Counted from the first letter of the stretch, positions 32,907-41,872 are shown. The stretch: DNA of 64,000 nucleotides from Hydrogenophaga crassostreae (GCF_001761385.1 NZ_CP017476.1:3895501-3959500); one strand, 5' to 3'. Notes: a model not told the origin generated them from the letters alone. Program-made: numbers and translations.

Positions 32907-33647
32907 TTAGGCGGTGTGTTGCAACAACAGGTCGCAGGTCAGACGGATGTGCGACTCCAGCGCGAGCGCGGCGCGGGCTTCCTGGCGCGCGAGAGCGGCG
33001 ATGTAGATGCTGGTGTGTTCTTCGTGCACGTCGCGCTGCACGGACTGGGTTGCCCCCATGCGTATGGCCACGTGCCGGTAACGCTCTCCATGCCGGTAAA
33101 GAATGCCCAGCAGGTGTTTGCTCCACGGTGATCGGTGGGCGGCGATCAGCGCTTCGTGAAACCGCTTGTTGGCGGGCTCCCAATGGCTGGGCTCCAGACC
33201 GCCGCGCTGGAGTTCGGCCTGCGTCAGGCTGTCGAATGCGGCGGTCAGCTCGGCCTCCCACTGGGGCGAACCATGGCGGATCGACTGCCGCAAGGCCTCC
33301 GTTTCCAGCATCACCCGGGTGTCTGTGAGGTCCTTCAGGTCGCCCAGTGATATTTCGCTGACCCGGTAGCCACGCTGTCCTTCCACGGTGACCAGTGCGT
33401 CGGAGACCAGCAGCGCAAGGGCTTCCCGCAACGTGCCGGCGCCTACGTCGTAGCGGTCTTTGAGGTGCTCGACGCGCAGCCGCTCGCCGGGTGCGAGGAG
33501 GCCTTGCACGATGTCCTGGCGCAGATTGAAATAGGCCCGCTCAGACAAGGTGCGCGGGGAATCGCTGGTCGCACGCACCAGGTGGTCACTGAATGCGTTG
33601 ATCGGCAACAGCGCGCTTTTCTGTGTGGGTTCGGTCAGTGAGTTCAC
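32907..33647 (-). CDS. aphS: GntR/FCD repressor, AphS/PhcS-like
   Basis: A 246-residue FadR-type regulator: winged helix at about 35-105 (LSERAYFNLRQDIVQGLLAP, then LKDRYDVGAGTLREAL) and a C-terminal FCD domain (EPANKRFHEALIAAH). In Comamonas testosteroni a GntR repressor of this kind, AphS (PhcS), lies next to the phenol activator gene and represses the phenol operon in the absence of inducer. The GTG start at 33647 overlaps the dmpR stop by 4 bp (GTGA), so it is translated with the activator. The inverted 11-bp motifs at 35364 and 35568 are candidate binding sites. Confidence 0.82.
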   Translation of the reverse strand: MNSLTEPTQKSALLPINAFSDHLVRATSDSPRTLSERAYFNLRQDIVQGLLAPGERLRVEHLKDRYDVGAGTLREALALLVSDALVTVEGQRGYRVSEISLGDLKDLTDTRVMLETEALRQSIRHGSPQWEAELTAAFDSLTQAELQRGGLEPSHWEPANKRFHEALIAAHRSPWSKHLLGILYRHGERYRHVAIRMGATQSVQRDVHEEHTSIYIAALARQEARAALALESHIRLTCDLLLQHTA

Positions 33648-35326
33648 GTTGAAGCCTCGCCGGATTGTTGACGTTTCAGACGGTAAGCCAGCTGCGGCCG
33701 GGTCAGCCCGAGCAGCCGCGATGCGCCCGAGAGGTTGCCATCACAACGCTCGACCGCCATGGCCAGCACCTGCGCCTCCAGCTCCTCGATGGGCACGCCG
33801 CTGTCCACAATGCGCTCACACAGCGCGGCGCTGTCGGCGGGCACGATGTGGGCGAGGCGGCCCTGCTCGTCCACACCGTCCTGCCGGCTTGCCGGCATGT
33901 TGGGAAACAGGTGTTCCACCTCCACCGTTGCGCCCTGTGTGGCCAGGATCACGCCTCGCTCGACCAGGTTTTCGAGCTCGCGCACGTTGCCCGGCCAGTC
34001 GTGGTGCATCAGCGCCTGCAAGGCCCGGTCGCCCAGACCATTGAGCCGCTTGTTGTGCAGCGCGGTGAACCGCGCCAGCAGGTGGTTCGCCAGCGGTTCG
34101 ATGTCGGCGAGGCGTTCCCGCAATGGTGGAATGCAGATGGGATAGACATTCAACCGGTACAGCAGGTCGCGGCGGAAGCGTCCCTGGGCCACGGCATCTT
34201 CCAGGTTCACGTTGGTCGCCGTGACCACCCGCACATTGATCTTGCGCGCGCTTTCTGCGCCTACGCGCTCGATCTCGGAATCCTGCAGCACGCGCAGCAG
34301 CTTGGCTTGCGCCGCCATGGGCAGATCGCCGACTTCGTCGAGAAACAGCGTGCCCCCGTCGGCGCGTTCGAACCGGCCAGCGCGCGCCGCATGGGCGCCA
34401 GTGAACGCCCCCTTCTCCACGCCAAACAACTCGGCCTCGATCAGTTCGGCGGGCAAGGCCGCGCAGTTCACGGCCACAAAAGGCCCGGAAGCCCGGTCCG
34501 AGTGCGCATGCAGCGCGCGCGCGAAGCGCTCTTTTCCAACGCCGGTCTCCCCGGTGAGCAACACGGTAACCTGCGTGTTGGCCGCCCGCAGCATCAGGTC
34601 GTGCGCTTGCTGGAAGGCGGGAGAGCTACCGATCAGCATGCCACCCGAAGTGGATGGTTCCAGGCGGGTCTTCAGGGCCTCGACCTGTTGGCTGAGCGCG
34701 TCCATCTTGTCCAGCAGGGAGTCGTCTTCGAAATAGGGCCGGTAGGCTTCGCCATCGGACCACTCTTCAATCGGCTTGCCCACGATGTGGCAGTGGTCGT
34801 GGCCGCAGGCGCCGCATTTCACCTCCTTGAACAGGATCAGCTTGCCCATGAAGGCGCTGGTGTAGCCGCTGGCATAGCCCAGCAGAATCCAGCAGGCGGG
34901 CTCATCGGTCACGCCGTAGGCCAGGCGGTGGGCATGGGCTTCCCACGAATCGTCCCAACGGAATTCACCTTCGTAGTGTCCGGCGGCAATGTCCATCTTG
35001 AGGTGCAGCGGCGTGACGCGCGCAGCCCCTTCCAGCATGTGCAGCTGCGGGCCCACCAGGAACATGTCTTCCAGACTGCGGTCGCCCCGGGTCTTGTTGG
35101 CGAACTCCGCATCATGCAGCCCGCTGGCGTAACCCATGCGGGTGAGCAAGCGCCGTGTGTGGGCGGTCCCCACGGAGGTAATCAGGTCTTTGCGCAAGGC
35201 GCTGAGCGCCGTGGTGTGCAGCAACAGCATGCGCCGTTCGCCCAGCCAGATGGCACCGCTGCCTCGCTCGAAACGCAGGAGTTTGCGCAAGTCGGTGTCG
35301 GGTGGGTACTGCAAGCTCGAATCCAC
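33644..35326 (-). CDS. dmpR: Sigma-54-dependent phenol-responsive activator (DmpR/AphR family)
   Basis: A 560-residue NtrC-type activator. Residues 10-200 form the phenol-sensing XylR_N/V4R domain with a Zn site (Cys145, then CGACGHDHC, 171-179). The AAA+ domain shows Walker A GETGVGKE (259-266), the sigma-54 contact loop GAFTGA (306-311) and Walker B TLFLDE (326-331). A Fis-type HTH ends the protein (CDGNLSGASRLLGLTRPQLA). It drives the divergent dmpK operon on binding phenol. The GTG start at 35326 is set by AGGAGACAAC just upstream. Confidence 0.92.
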   Translation of the reverse strand: MDSSLQYPPDTDLRKLLRFERGSGAIWLGERRMLLLHTTALSALRKDLITSVGTAHTRRLLTRMGYASGLHDAEFANKTRGDRSLEDMFLVGPQLHMLEGAARVTPLHLKMDIAAGHYEGEFRWDDSWEAHAHRLAYGVTDEPACWILLGYASGYTSAFMGKLILFKEVKCGACGHDHCHIVGKPIEEWSDGEAYRPYFEDDSLLDKMDALSQQVEALKTRLEPSTSGGMLIGSSPAFQQAHDLMLRAANTQVTVLLTGETGVGKERFARALHAHSDRASGPFVAVNCAALPAELIEAELFGVEKGAFTGAHAARAGRFERADGGTLFLDEVGDLPMAAQAKLLRVLQDSEIERVGAESARKINVRVVTATNVNLEDAVAQGRFRRDLLYRLNVYPICIPPLRERLADIEPLANHLLARFTALHNKRLNGLGDRALQALMHHDWPGNVRELENLVERGVILATQGATVEVEHLFPNMPASRQDGVDEQGRLAHIVPADSAALCERIVDSGVPIEELEAQVLAMAVERCDGNLSGASRLLGLTRPQLAYRLKRQQSGEAST

Positions 35327-35363
35327 GTTGTCTCCTGACGGTTCCGGTTCAGGCTGACCAGAT

Positions 35364-35374
35364 TCTCGATATTT
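35364..35374 (-). promoter_or_regulatory. 11-bp motif before dmpR, inverted copy of 35568-35578
   Basis: TCTCGATATTT lies 38-48 bp upstream of the dmpR start. Its exact reverse complement is found at 35568-35578 on the other side of the divergent region. The paired arrangement, one near each promoter, suits a repressor acting on both, for which AphS is the obvious candidate. Confidence 0.5.
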
Positions 35375-35422
35375 TGGACCATGGAGCCATCGAAGGCAAG
35401 TCTGGCCCGTCAGGGCAAGAAT

Positions 35423-35438
35423 TTGATCATTTCATCAA
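35423..35438. promoter_or_regulatory. Probable DmpR/XylR-type upstream activating site
   Basis: TTGATCATTTCATCAA is an imperfect palindrome with TTGAT/ATCAA arms, close to the TTGANCAATTGATCAA-type sites bound by XylR and DmpR. It lies about 165-180 bp upstream of the predicted -24/-12 promoter, the normal distance for such a site. Confidence 0.65.
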
Positions 35439-35567
35439 CTCAATGGAATCAGACCCCACCATTTCGTGAAATATTGACCTTTTTCGTGGGGTTTTGCCCA
35501 AGGGTTTCCACCAATGAGCACGTCAGATCGCCACATTCAAACGGCGAAATTTTAGGGGTATTCCCTT

Positions 35568-35578
35568 AAATATCGAGA
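35568..35578 (+). promoter_or_regulatory. 11-bp motif before dmpK promoter, inverted copy of 35364-35374
   Basis: AAATATCGAGA, part of a longer imperfect palindrome AAATATCGAGATTT, sits 24 bp upstream of the predicted -24 element. An adjacent AGGGGTATTCCCT symmetry lies at 35554-35566. This is a likely repressor or IHF-type control zone. Confidence 0.45.
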
Positions 35579-35601
35579 TTTATTCGGACATTGGCTCGAT
35601 C

Positions 35602-35617
35602 AGGCATGGCTCGTGCA
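35602..35617 (+). promoter_or_regulatory. Sigma-54 (-24/-12) promoter of phenol operon
   Basis: AGGCAT-N5-GTGCA matches the sigma-54 consensus TGGCAC-N5-TTGCA with the essential GG (35603-35604) and GC (35615-35616) exactly 10 bp apart. Transcription would begin near 35628, giving a short leader of about 18 nt before dmpK. DmpR encoded divergently needs such a promoter. Confidence 0.7.
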
Positions 35618-35645
35618 ACAGGCATTGCACCTACCGAGTCTGCCC

Positions 35646-35855
35646 ATGCCCACCGTTCAAGCCCCCACCACCAACACCGGCCCGTCTCTCGACCTCAAGA
35701 AAAGGTACGTGCGCCTGCTGGAGCGCCGGCCCGACGGACTGGTCAGTTTCGAGTTCTCCATTGGCTGGCCAGAGCTGGCGGTGGAACTGATGTTGCCGGA
35801 CGCCGCGTTCGAAGAGTTCTGCGACAAGCACCAGGTGATCTGGCGAGAGCACTGA
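35646..35855 (+). CDS. dmpK: Phenol hydroxylase accessory subunit DmpK
   Basis: A 69-residue protein, first gene of the phenol operon. DmpK-type proteins are not part of the catalytic turnover but assist assembly of the active di-iron hydroxylase. Recognisable features are KKRYVRLLERRPDGLVSFEF (19-38) and ending FCDKHQVIWREH. ATG 35646 gives the normal family length; the leader has no strong ribosome site. Also called aphK/phcK in Comamonas. The dmpL gene follows after 37 bp. Confidence 0.88.
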   Translation: MPTVQAPTTNTGPSLDLKKRYVRLLERRPDGLVSFEFSIGWPELAVELMLPDAAFEEFCDKHQVIWREH

Positions 35856-35892
35856 ATTCCCCGCCCCCATAACCACACGGAGACAAGACCCG

Positions 35893-36888
35893 ATGAACAT
35901 TGACCTGCAGGCGCGCGAAATCACTCCGCTGCGCAACACCTTTGCCCATGTCGCCAAGTACATCGGCCATGAGAAAGCCGCATCCCGCTACCAGGAGGCC
36001 ACCTTCGGCGCCCAGCCGATGGCCAACTTCCAGTACCGTCCCACCTGGGACCCCGAGCACGAGTTGTTCGACGCCTCGCGCAGCCGGGTCGTGCTCGCCG
36101 ATTGGTATGTGCTCAAAGACCCACGTCAGTTCTATTACGCCAACTGGACCATGACCCGGGCCCGCCAGCAAGACGCTGTCGAGTCGAACTTCCAGTTTGT
36201 GAACCAGCGCGGCATGGTGGCCATGATCCCCGACGCGGTGCGCGAAAAAACCCTGTCCATCCTGTTGCCCCTGCGCCATGCCGCCTGGGGGGCCAACATG
36301 AACAACGCTTCCATCGCAGCCTACGGTTTCGGCACCGCCTTCACGGCACCGGCCATGTTCCACGCCATGGACAACCTGGGTGTGGCGCAGTACCTCACCC
36401 GCCTGGGCCTGGCGCTGGATGAGCCGGAGGCATTGGAGATGGGCAAGAAAGCCTGGCTGGATGCGCCTGAGTGGCAGGGCCTGCGCCGTTACGTGGAAGA
36501 CACGCTGGTGGTGCAAGACCCGTTCGAGTTGTTCGTGGCGCAAAACCTGGCGCTCGATGGTCAGCTCTACCCGCTGATCTACGGCAGCTTCGTCGACGAC
36601 CACATCGCCCTTCAAGGTGGCACGGCTGTGGCCATGCTCACCGCCTTCATGCCCGAATGGCACGACGAAACGGCGCGCTGGATCGACGCTGTGGTGAAGG
36701 CCGCGGCCAGCGAGAGCGATGCCAACCGGCAGCTGATCGCGCAGTGGATCAAAGACTGGGCCGAGCGCGCCCAGGCCGCACTCTCGCCCGTGGCCCGTCT
36801 GGCGCTCGGCGAGCACGGCGAAGCCGCCCTGACCGAAGCCCGCGACAAGCTCGATGCGCGTTGCCGCAAGACCGGCGTTCTGGCCTGA
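35893..36888 (+). CDS. dmpL: Phenol hydroxylase beta-type subunit DmpL
   Basis: A 331-residue structural (beta) oxygenase subunit of the multicomponent phenol hydroxylase, homologous to the catalytic subunit fold but lacking di-iron ligands. Family features include FAHVAKYIGHEKAASRYQEA (17-36), WTMTRARQQDAVESNFQFV and GFGTAFTAPAMFHAMDNLG. It pairs with DmpN and DmpO to make the oxygenase dimer of heterotrimers. A GGAGACAAGA ribosome site precedes ATG 35893. Also named aphL. Confidence 0.93.
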   Translation: MNIDLQAREITPLRNTFAHVAKYIGHEKAASRYQEATFGAQPMANFQYRPTWDPEHELFDASRSRVVLADWYVLKDPRQFYYANWTMTRARQQDAVESNFQFVNQRGMVAMIPDAVREKTLSILLPLRHAAWGANMNNASIAAYGFGTAFTAPAMFHAMDNLGVAQYLTRLGLALDEPEALEMGKKAWLDAPEWQGLRRYVEDTLVVQDPFELFVAQNLALDGQLYPLIYGSFVDDHIALQGGTAVAMLTAFMPEWHDETARWIDAVVKAAASESDANRQLIAQWIKDWAERAQAALSPVARLALGEHGEAALTEARDKLDARCRKTGVLA

Positions 36889-36920
36889 CCGGCCTCCTTC
36901 ACTCATATCAGGAACACCCC

Positions 36921-37190
36921 ATGTCGAACGTATTCATTGCATTCCAGGACAACGAAGAGTCCCGACCCGTGATCGAGGCCATCGCCGCTGACAACACCAA
37001 CGCCAAGGTCGTGCACTCGCCCGGCATGGTGAAGATCGACGCCCCCGGCCGTCTGACGATCAAGCGCGAAACCATCGAGGAGATCACCGGTCGCCCCTAC
37101 GACCTGCAGGCCATCCACGTCAACCTGGTCACCCTCTCGGGCCACATCGACGAAGACGACGACCAGCTCACCCTGAGCTGGAAGCATTGA
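36921..37190 (+). CDS. dmpM: Phenol hydroxylase effector protein DmpM
   Basis: An 89-residue MmoB/DmpM-type coupling protein without cofactors. It binds the oxygenase and raises activity and coupling. Typical are NVFIAFQDNEESRPVIEAI (3-21) and the acidic end GHIDEDDDQLTLSWKH. It lies 32 bp after dmpL. The following 178-bp gap to dmpN contains an intergenic repeat (37201-37280). Confidence 0.93.
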   Translation: MSNVFIAFQDNEESRPVIEAIAADNTNAKVVHSPGMVKIDAPGRLTIKRETIEEITGRPYDLQAIHVNLVTLSGHIDEDDDQLTLSWKH

Positions 37191-37200
37191 GATGAAGCAC

Positions 37201-37280
37201 CCGTTGCCCCGCTTCGGATCGCCCCTCTCTCCTGCGGGAGGGGGCCGCTCCCTGCGGCCCGGCGAAGGCGGTTCCACGGG
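37201..37280. repeat. Comamonad-type palindromic intergenic repeat, copy 1
   Basis: It contains CTCCTGCGGGAG, a GGGGGCC stretch and CTGCGGCCCGGCGAAGGCGG followed by TTCCACGG, the same order of elements as the copies at 41753, 43801 and 45611. It lies between dmpM and dmpN and could fold in the operon mRNA. Confidence 0.6.
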
Positions 37281-37368
37281 AGCACTGACCGAAGACACGC
37301 ACGCCGGGCACTCATGTGCTTTTTGCCCGCAAAGCCATTAACCACCGATATCGAACCAGGAGACAAAC

Positions 37369-38928
37369 ATGGACACCCGTGTCACCAAGAAAAAGCTCGG
37401 CCTGAAAGAACGCTACGCCGCCATGACCCGCGGCCTGGGCTGGGAGACCACCTACCAGCCCATGGACAAGGTGTTCCCCTACGACAAGTACGAGGGCATC
37501 AAGATCCACGACTGGGACAAGTGGGAAGACCCTTTCCGGCTCACCATGGACGCCTACTGGAAATACCAGGGCGAAAAAGAGAAAAAGCTCTACGCCGTGA
37601 TCGAGGCCTTTGCGCAGAACAATGGCCAGCTCGGCGTGACCGACGCGCGCTACATCAACGCGCTCAAGCTGTTCATCCAGGGTGTGACACCGCTGGAGTA
37701 CTACGCCCACCGAGGTTTCGCACACGTGGGCCGGCAGTTCACCGGTGAAGGCGCGCGCGTGGCCGCGCAGATGCAAAGCGTGGACGAGCTGCGCCACTAC
37801 CAGACCGAAACGCATGCCATCAGCCACTACAACAAGTACTTCAACGGCATGCACCAGTCCAGCCACTGGTTCGACCGGGTCTGGTACCTGTCGGTGCCCA
37901 AGAGCTTTTTCGAAGACGCCATCACGGGTGGGCCATTCGAGTTCCTGGTGGCGGTGAGTTTCTCGTTCGAGTACGTGCTCACCAACCTGCTGTTTGTGCC
38001 CTTCATGAGCGGCGCGGCCCACAACGGTGACATGTCCACCGTGACCTTCGGCTTCAGCGCCCAGAGCGATGAGTCGCGCCACATGACGCTGGGCATCGAG
38101 TGCATCAAGTTCCTGCTGGAGCAGGACCCGGCCAACGTGCCCATCGTTCAGAAATGGATCGACAAGTGGTTCTGGCGCGGCTATCGCCTGCTCACCCTGG
38201 TGGCCATGATGCAGGACTACATGTTGCCCAAGCGCGTGATGAGCTGGAAAGAAGCCTGGGAGATGTACGCCGAAGACAACGGCGGTGCACTCTTCAAGGA
38301 TCTGGCGCGCTACGGCATCCGCGAGCCCGCTGGATGGAAACAGGCCTGCGAAGGCAAGGACCACATCAGCCACCAGGCCTGGAACACCTTCTACAACTAC
38401 AACGCCGCCGCCCCCTTCCATACCTGGGTGCCCAGCGAAGAAGAGATGCAGTGGCTGTCGGAGAAGTACCCCGACAGTTTCGACAAGTACTACCGCCCCC
38501 GCCTGGAGTACTTCCGCGAACAGCAGCAAGCCGGCAACCGCTTCTACAACAAGACCTTGCCCATGCTGTGCACCACCTGCCAGATCCCCATGCTGTTCAC
38601 CGAAGAAGGAGACCCGAGCCAGATCTGCTACCGCGATTCCGACTACCTCGGCAACAAGTACCACTTCTGCTCGGACCACTGCAAGGGCATCTTCGACGAC
38701 GAACCCGAGAAGTACATCCAGAGCTGGTTGCCGGTGCACCAGATCTACCAGGGCAACTGCTTCAAACCGGGTACCGACCCGACCGCCGAGGGCTTCGACC
38801 CGTTGATGGCCGTGCTCGACTACTACGAGATGAATGTGGGTCGTGACAACTTCGACTTCGAAGGCTCGGAAGACCAGAAGAACTTCGCCGCTTGGCGCGG
38901 TGAGGCCCTGAAAGGAGAAGCGAAATGA
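37369..38928 (+). CDS. dmpN: Phenol hydroxylase catalytic di-iron subunit DmpN
   Basis: A 519-residue alpha subunit of the soluble di-iron monooxygenase that hydroxylates phenol to catechol. The six iron ligands can be placed: Glu110 (TPLEYY), Glu140 and His143 (VDELRHYQTE), Glu201 (FEYVL), Glu235 and His238 (SDESRHMTLG). A C-terminal Zn-like pair of motifs, CTTCQ and CSDHC, is present as in the family. The start has AGGAGACAAAC upstream. Its end overlaps dmpO by 4 bp. Also called aphN/phcN. Confidence 0.96.
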   Translation: MDTRVTKKKLGLKERYAAMTRGLGWETTYQPMDKVFPYDKYEGIKIHDWDKWEDPFRLTMDAYWKYQGEKEKKLYAVIEAFAQNNGQLGVTDARYINALKLFIQGVTPLEYYAHRGFAHVGRQFTGEGARVAAQMQSVDELRHYQTETHAISHYNKYFNGMHQSSHWFDRVWYLSVPKSFFEDAITGGPFEFLVAVSFSFEYVLTNLLFVPFMSGAAHNGDMSTVTFGFSAQSDESRHMTLGIECIKFLLEQDPANVPIVQKWIDKWFWRGYRLLTLVAMMQDYMLPKRVMSWKEAWEMYAEDNGGALFKDLARYGIREPAGWKQACEGKDHISHQAWNTFYNYNAAAPFHTWVPSEEEMQWLSEKYPDSFDKYYRPRLEYFREQQQAGNRFYNKTLPMLCTTCQIPMLFTEEGDPSQICYRDSDYLGNKYHFCSDHCKGIFDDEPEKYIQSWLPVHQIYQGNCFKPGTDPTAEGFDPLMAVLDYYEMNVGRDNFDFEGSEDQKNFAAWRGEALKGEAK

Positions 38929-39281
38929 GCGTTGTTGCCCTCAAGCCCTACGACTTTCCAATGAAGGACGTGCGCGAAAACTTTCCCGCGCCGCTGCTCT
39001 ACATCGGCTGGGAAGAGCACCTGATGTTCTGTGCTCCGTTCTGCCTGCCGCTGCCACCCGACACACCATTTGGTGCGCTGGCCACAGCGGTGCTGCCGGG
39101 CATCTTCGGTTACCACCCTGACTTCGCCAGGATCGACTGGGACCAGGTCGAGTGGAAGAAAAACGGGCAGCCCTGGAAGCCCGACTCCGCGAAATCACTG
39201 GCCGACAACGGCCTGACGCACAAGGATGCGATCCGTTTCCGCACGCCGGGCCTGACGGGGATCAAAGGCAGCTTCAGCTGA
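38925..39281 (+). CDS. dmpO: Phenol hydroxylase gamma subunit DmpO
   Basis: A 118-residue small oxygenase subunit that completes the DmpLNO hydroxylase. It begins SVVALKPYDFPMKDVRENFP and has the family segment PDFARIDWDQVEW; the C-terminus is GLTGIKGSFS. The ATG overlaps the dmpN stop (ATGA), giving matched amounts of both subunits. The reductase gene follows after 54 bp. Confidence 0.92.
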   Translation: MSVVALKPYDFPMKDVRENFPAPLLYIGWEEHLMFCAPFCLPLPPDTPFGALATAVLPGIFGYHPDFARIDWDQVEWKKNGQPWKPDSAKSLADNGLTHKDAIRFRTPGLTGIKGSFS

Positions 39282-39335
39282 CTTCCCCGCTGCGGCCTGT
39301 GCCGAATGCCCTTTCCTCGCACACGTTTGTTACCC

Positions 39336-40397
39336 ATGTACCAAGTCACCATCGAACCCCTCGGCACCACGATTGACGTGGAAGAAGACCAGACCGTGCT
39401 GGACGCGGCGCTGCGCCAGGGCATCTACATTCCGCATGCCTGCGGGCATGGCCTGTGCGGCACCTGCAAGGTGCAGGTACTCGACGGCGAAGTGGACCAC
39501 GGGGCGGCGAATCCGTTTGCGCTGATGGACTTCGAGCGTGACGAGGGCAAGACCCTGGCCTGCTCCTGCACCTTGCAAAGCGACATCACCATCGAAGTGG
39601 ACATGGAAGACGAACCGGATGCCGAGGTGATCCCGGTACGGGACTTTGGCGCCACGGTCGAGCGCATCGAGGTGCTCACGCCCACCATCAAGGCGCTGCA
39701 CCTCAAGCTTGACGAAGCCATCCACTTTCAGGCCGGTCAGTACGTGCAGCTGGAAATCCCCGGGCTGGGCCAGAGCCGGGCATTCTCCATCGCCAATGCT
39801 CCGGCCGATGCGCAGGCGCGCTGCGCCATTGAACTGCACGTGCGCTGCGTACCAGGCGGCGCAGGAACAACCTATCTGCACGAAACCCTGCAAGCCGGTG
39901 AACGCCTGAAACTGAGCGGGCCTTACGGCCGCTTTTTCGTGCGCGCCTCGGCCCGCATGCCCATGGTTTTCATGGCCGGCGGCTCCGGACTCTCCAGCCC
40001 GCGCTCCATGATTCTGGATTTGCTCGGCCAGGGCTGCGAGCTGCCGATCACGCTGGTCTACGGGCAGCGCTCACGCGAAGAGCTGTACCACGACGATGAA
40101 TTCCGTGCGCTGGCCGCCCGGCACCCCAATTTCACCTACGTGCCTGCGCTGTCCAATGAGCCCGAAGGATCCGGCTGGCAAGGGGCGCGCGGCTTCGTGC
40201 ATGAAGCGGCCAAAGCCCATTTCCCCGATGGCTTTGCCGGCATGAAAGCCTATCTGTGCGGCCCGCCGCCGATGGTTGAAGCCTGCATCGGAGCCTTGAT
40301 GAAGGGCCGCCTTTTCGAGCGCGACATCTACACCGAAAAATTCATTTCGGCGGCCGATGCCAATGCCCAGCGCAGCCCGCTGTTCAAGCGGGTCTGA
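39336..40397 (+). CDS. dmpP: Phenol hydroxylase NADH reductase DmpP
   Basis: A 353-residue iron-sulfur flavoprotein that feeds electrons from NADH to the oxygenase. The N-terminal ferredoxin domain has Cys36, Cys41, Cys44 and Cys76 (HACGHGLCGTCK, then LACSCT). The FAD domain follows with RAFSIAN (about 147-153) and the NAD domain with MAGGSGLSSPRSMILDLL and CGPPPMVEACI. ATG 39336 (MYQVTIEPLG) is the family N-terminus; the extra ten codons to 39306 are not conserved. Also called aphP. Confidence 0.94.
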   Translation: MYQVTIEPLGTTIDVEEDQTVLDAALRQGIYIPHACGHGLCGTCKVQVLDGEVDHGAANPFALMDFERDEGKTLACSCTLQSDITIEVDMEDEPDAEVIPVRDFGATVERIEVLTPTIKALHLKLDEAIHFQAGQYVQLEIPGLGQSRAFSIANAPADAQARCAIELHVRCVPGGAGTTYLHETLQAGERLKLSGPYGRFFVRASARMPMVFMAGGSGLSSPRSMILDLLGQGCELPITLVYGQRSREELYHDDEFRALAARHPNFTYVPALSNEPEGSGWQGARGFVHEAAKAHFPDGFAGMKAYLCGPPPMVEACIGALMKGRLFERDIYTEKFISAADANAQRSPLFKRV

Positions 40398-40411
40398 GGA
40401 CAGCACCGGCC

Positions 40412-40786
40412 ATGGCGTTCTCATTCGACTCACGACCCAAGGTCAGCGTGCATGTGGCGCAGACCAGTGAAGCCTACCTGTGTGCGAGCACGGAAAGCCT
40501 GCTTCAGGGCATGTTGCGCCTGGGGCGCAAGGGCATTCCGGCAGGTTGCGTCAATGGCGGCTGCGGCGTGTGCAAGGTGCGCATTCTGGAGGGCGATATC
40601 AAGGCCCTGGGGCCCATCAGCCGGGCACATGTCAGTTGCGATGAAGAAAGGCAGGGTCTCACCCTGGCCTGTCGTGTGGCCCCCCTCACCGACGTTCGCC
40701 TCGAGGTGGCGGGCAAGCTGAAAAAGCCGTTTTCAAAAGGCAACGCTGAATCTGCGACAGCGGCGCCACTTTCACAGCAGCAGTAG
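40412..40786 (+). CDS. dmpQ: Chloroplast-type ferredoxin DmpQ
   Basis: A 124-residue [2Fe-2S] ferredoxin with Cys46, Cys51, Cys54 and Cys87 (GCVNGGCGVCKVRILEG, then TLACRVA). In Pseudomonas, DmpQ and XylT reactivate catechol 2,3-dioxygenase when its active-site iron has been oxidised, rather than serving the hydroxylase. This matches its place just before dmpB (21-bp gap). The C-terminal 25 residues are polar and unconserved. Confidence 0.92.
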   Translation: MAFSFDSRPKVSVHVAQTSEAYLCASTESLLQGMLRLGRKGIPAGCVNGGCGVCKVRILEGDIKALGPISRAHVSCDEERQGLTLACRVAPLTDVRLEVAGKLKKPFSKGNAESATAAPLSQQQ

Positions 40787-40807
40787 ACAACTCACAGGAG
40801 ACAAATC

Positions 40808-41752
40808 ATGGGTGTGATGCGAATCGGGCACGCGAGCCTGAAAGTAATGGACATGGATGCGGCGCTCAAGCACTACGAAAACGTGCTCGGTCTCAAAGTC
40901 ACCATGAAAGACAAGGCCGGCAATGTGTACCTCAAGTGCTGGGACGAGTGGGACAAGTTTTCACTCATCCTGACGCCATCCGACCAGGCCGGCATGAACC
41001 ATGTGGCCTACAAGGTCGAAAAAGAGAGCGACCTTGATGATCTGAAAATCAAGATTGAAGCGTGGGGCACCCCCACCAGGATGCTGGACGAGGGCACGCT
41101 GCCATCCACCGGGCGCATGCTGCAGTTCAACCTGCCCAGCGGGCACGAAATGCGCCTGTATGCCACCAAAGAGTATGTGGGTACCGATGTTGGCATCACC
41201 AACCCGGACCCCTGGCCCGATGGACTCAAGGGCGCTGGCGCCCACTGGCTCGACCACCTGTTGCTGATGTGCGAGATGAACCCGGAAGCGGGCGTCAACA
41301 CCGTGGCCGACAACACCCGCTTCATGACCGAGGCGCTGGACTTTTTCCTGACCGAGCAGGTGTTGGTCGGACCCAACGGCGACATGCAGGCGGCCACCTG
41401 GATGGCGCGCACCACCACGCCGCACGACATCGCTTTTGTGGGCGGCCCCAAGAGCGGTCTGCACCACATCGCCTACTTCCTGGACTCATGGCACGACGTG
41501 CTCAAGGCCGCAGACGTGATGGCCAAGAACAAGGTGCGCATCGACGTTGCGCCTACCCGCCACGGCATCACGCGCGGCGAGACCATCTACTTCTTTGACC
41601 CGAGCGGCAACCGCAACGAAACCTTTGCCGGTCTGGGATACCTGGCACAGCGTGACCGGCCGGTGACCACCTGGACGGAGGACATGCTGGGCAGCGGCAT
41701 CTTCTATCACACAGGTGACCTGGTGGCTTCGTTCACCGACGTCTATACCTAG
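40808..41752 (+). CDS. dmpB: Catechol 2,3-dioxygenase DmpB
   Basis: A 314-residue extradiol dioxygenase (vicinal-oxygen-chelate fold) that opens catechol to 2-hydroxymuconic semialdehyde. The Fe(II) ligands are His150 (HWLDHLLL), one of His219/His220 (SGLHHIAYF) and Glu271 (GNRNETFAG). An AGGAGACAAATC ribosome site precedes ATG 40808. It follows dmpQ and is followed by an intergenic repeat and the GlcG-like gene. Length and motifs match the XylE/AphB family. Confidence 0.96.
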   Translation: MGVMRIGHASLKVMDMDAALKHYENVLGLKVTMKDKAGNVYLKCWDEWDKFSLILTPSDQAGMNHVAYKVEKESDLDDLKIKIEAWGTPTRMLDEGTLPSTGRMLQFNLPSGHEMRLYATKEYVGTDVGITNPDPWPDGLKGAGAHWLDHLLLMCEMNPEAGVNTVADNTRFMTEALDFFLTEQVLVGPNGDMQAATWMARTTTPHDIAFVGGPKSGLHHIAYFLDSWHDVLKAADVMAKNKVRIDVAPTRHGITRGETIYFFDPSGNRNETFAGLGYLAQRDRPVTTWTEDMLGSGIFYHTGDLVASFTDVYT

Positions 41753-41831
41753 CCCCCCCCGCGCCGCACCTGCGGTGCGTCACCCCCTCGAGGGGGCATC
41801 ACATGCGGCCCGGCAAAGCCGGTTCCGCCGT
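41753..41831. repeat. Comamonad-type palindromic intergenic repeat, copy 2
   Basis: It holds GCACCTGCGGTGC, the perfect palindrome CCCCCTCGAGGGGG and GCGGCCCGGCAAAGCCGG followed by TTCCGCCG. The layout equals copy 3 at 43801. It separates dmpB from the GlcG-like gene inside the operon. Confidence 0.7.
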
Positions 41832-41872
41832 GATCTGGAATGGACATCACCTCACCAACACCATTTCCTTCG

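Noticed and set aside
35554..35566. AGGGGTATTCCCT symmetry near the dmpK promoter as a further copy of the sulfatase-cluster element
   Set aside because: Only the GGG/CCC symmetry is shared; the ACCCCGA end and the GGCACACAA block are missing.
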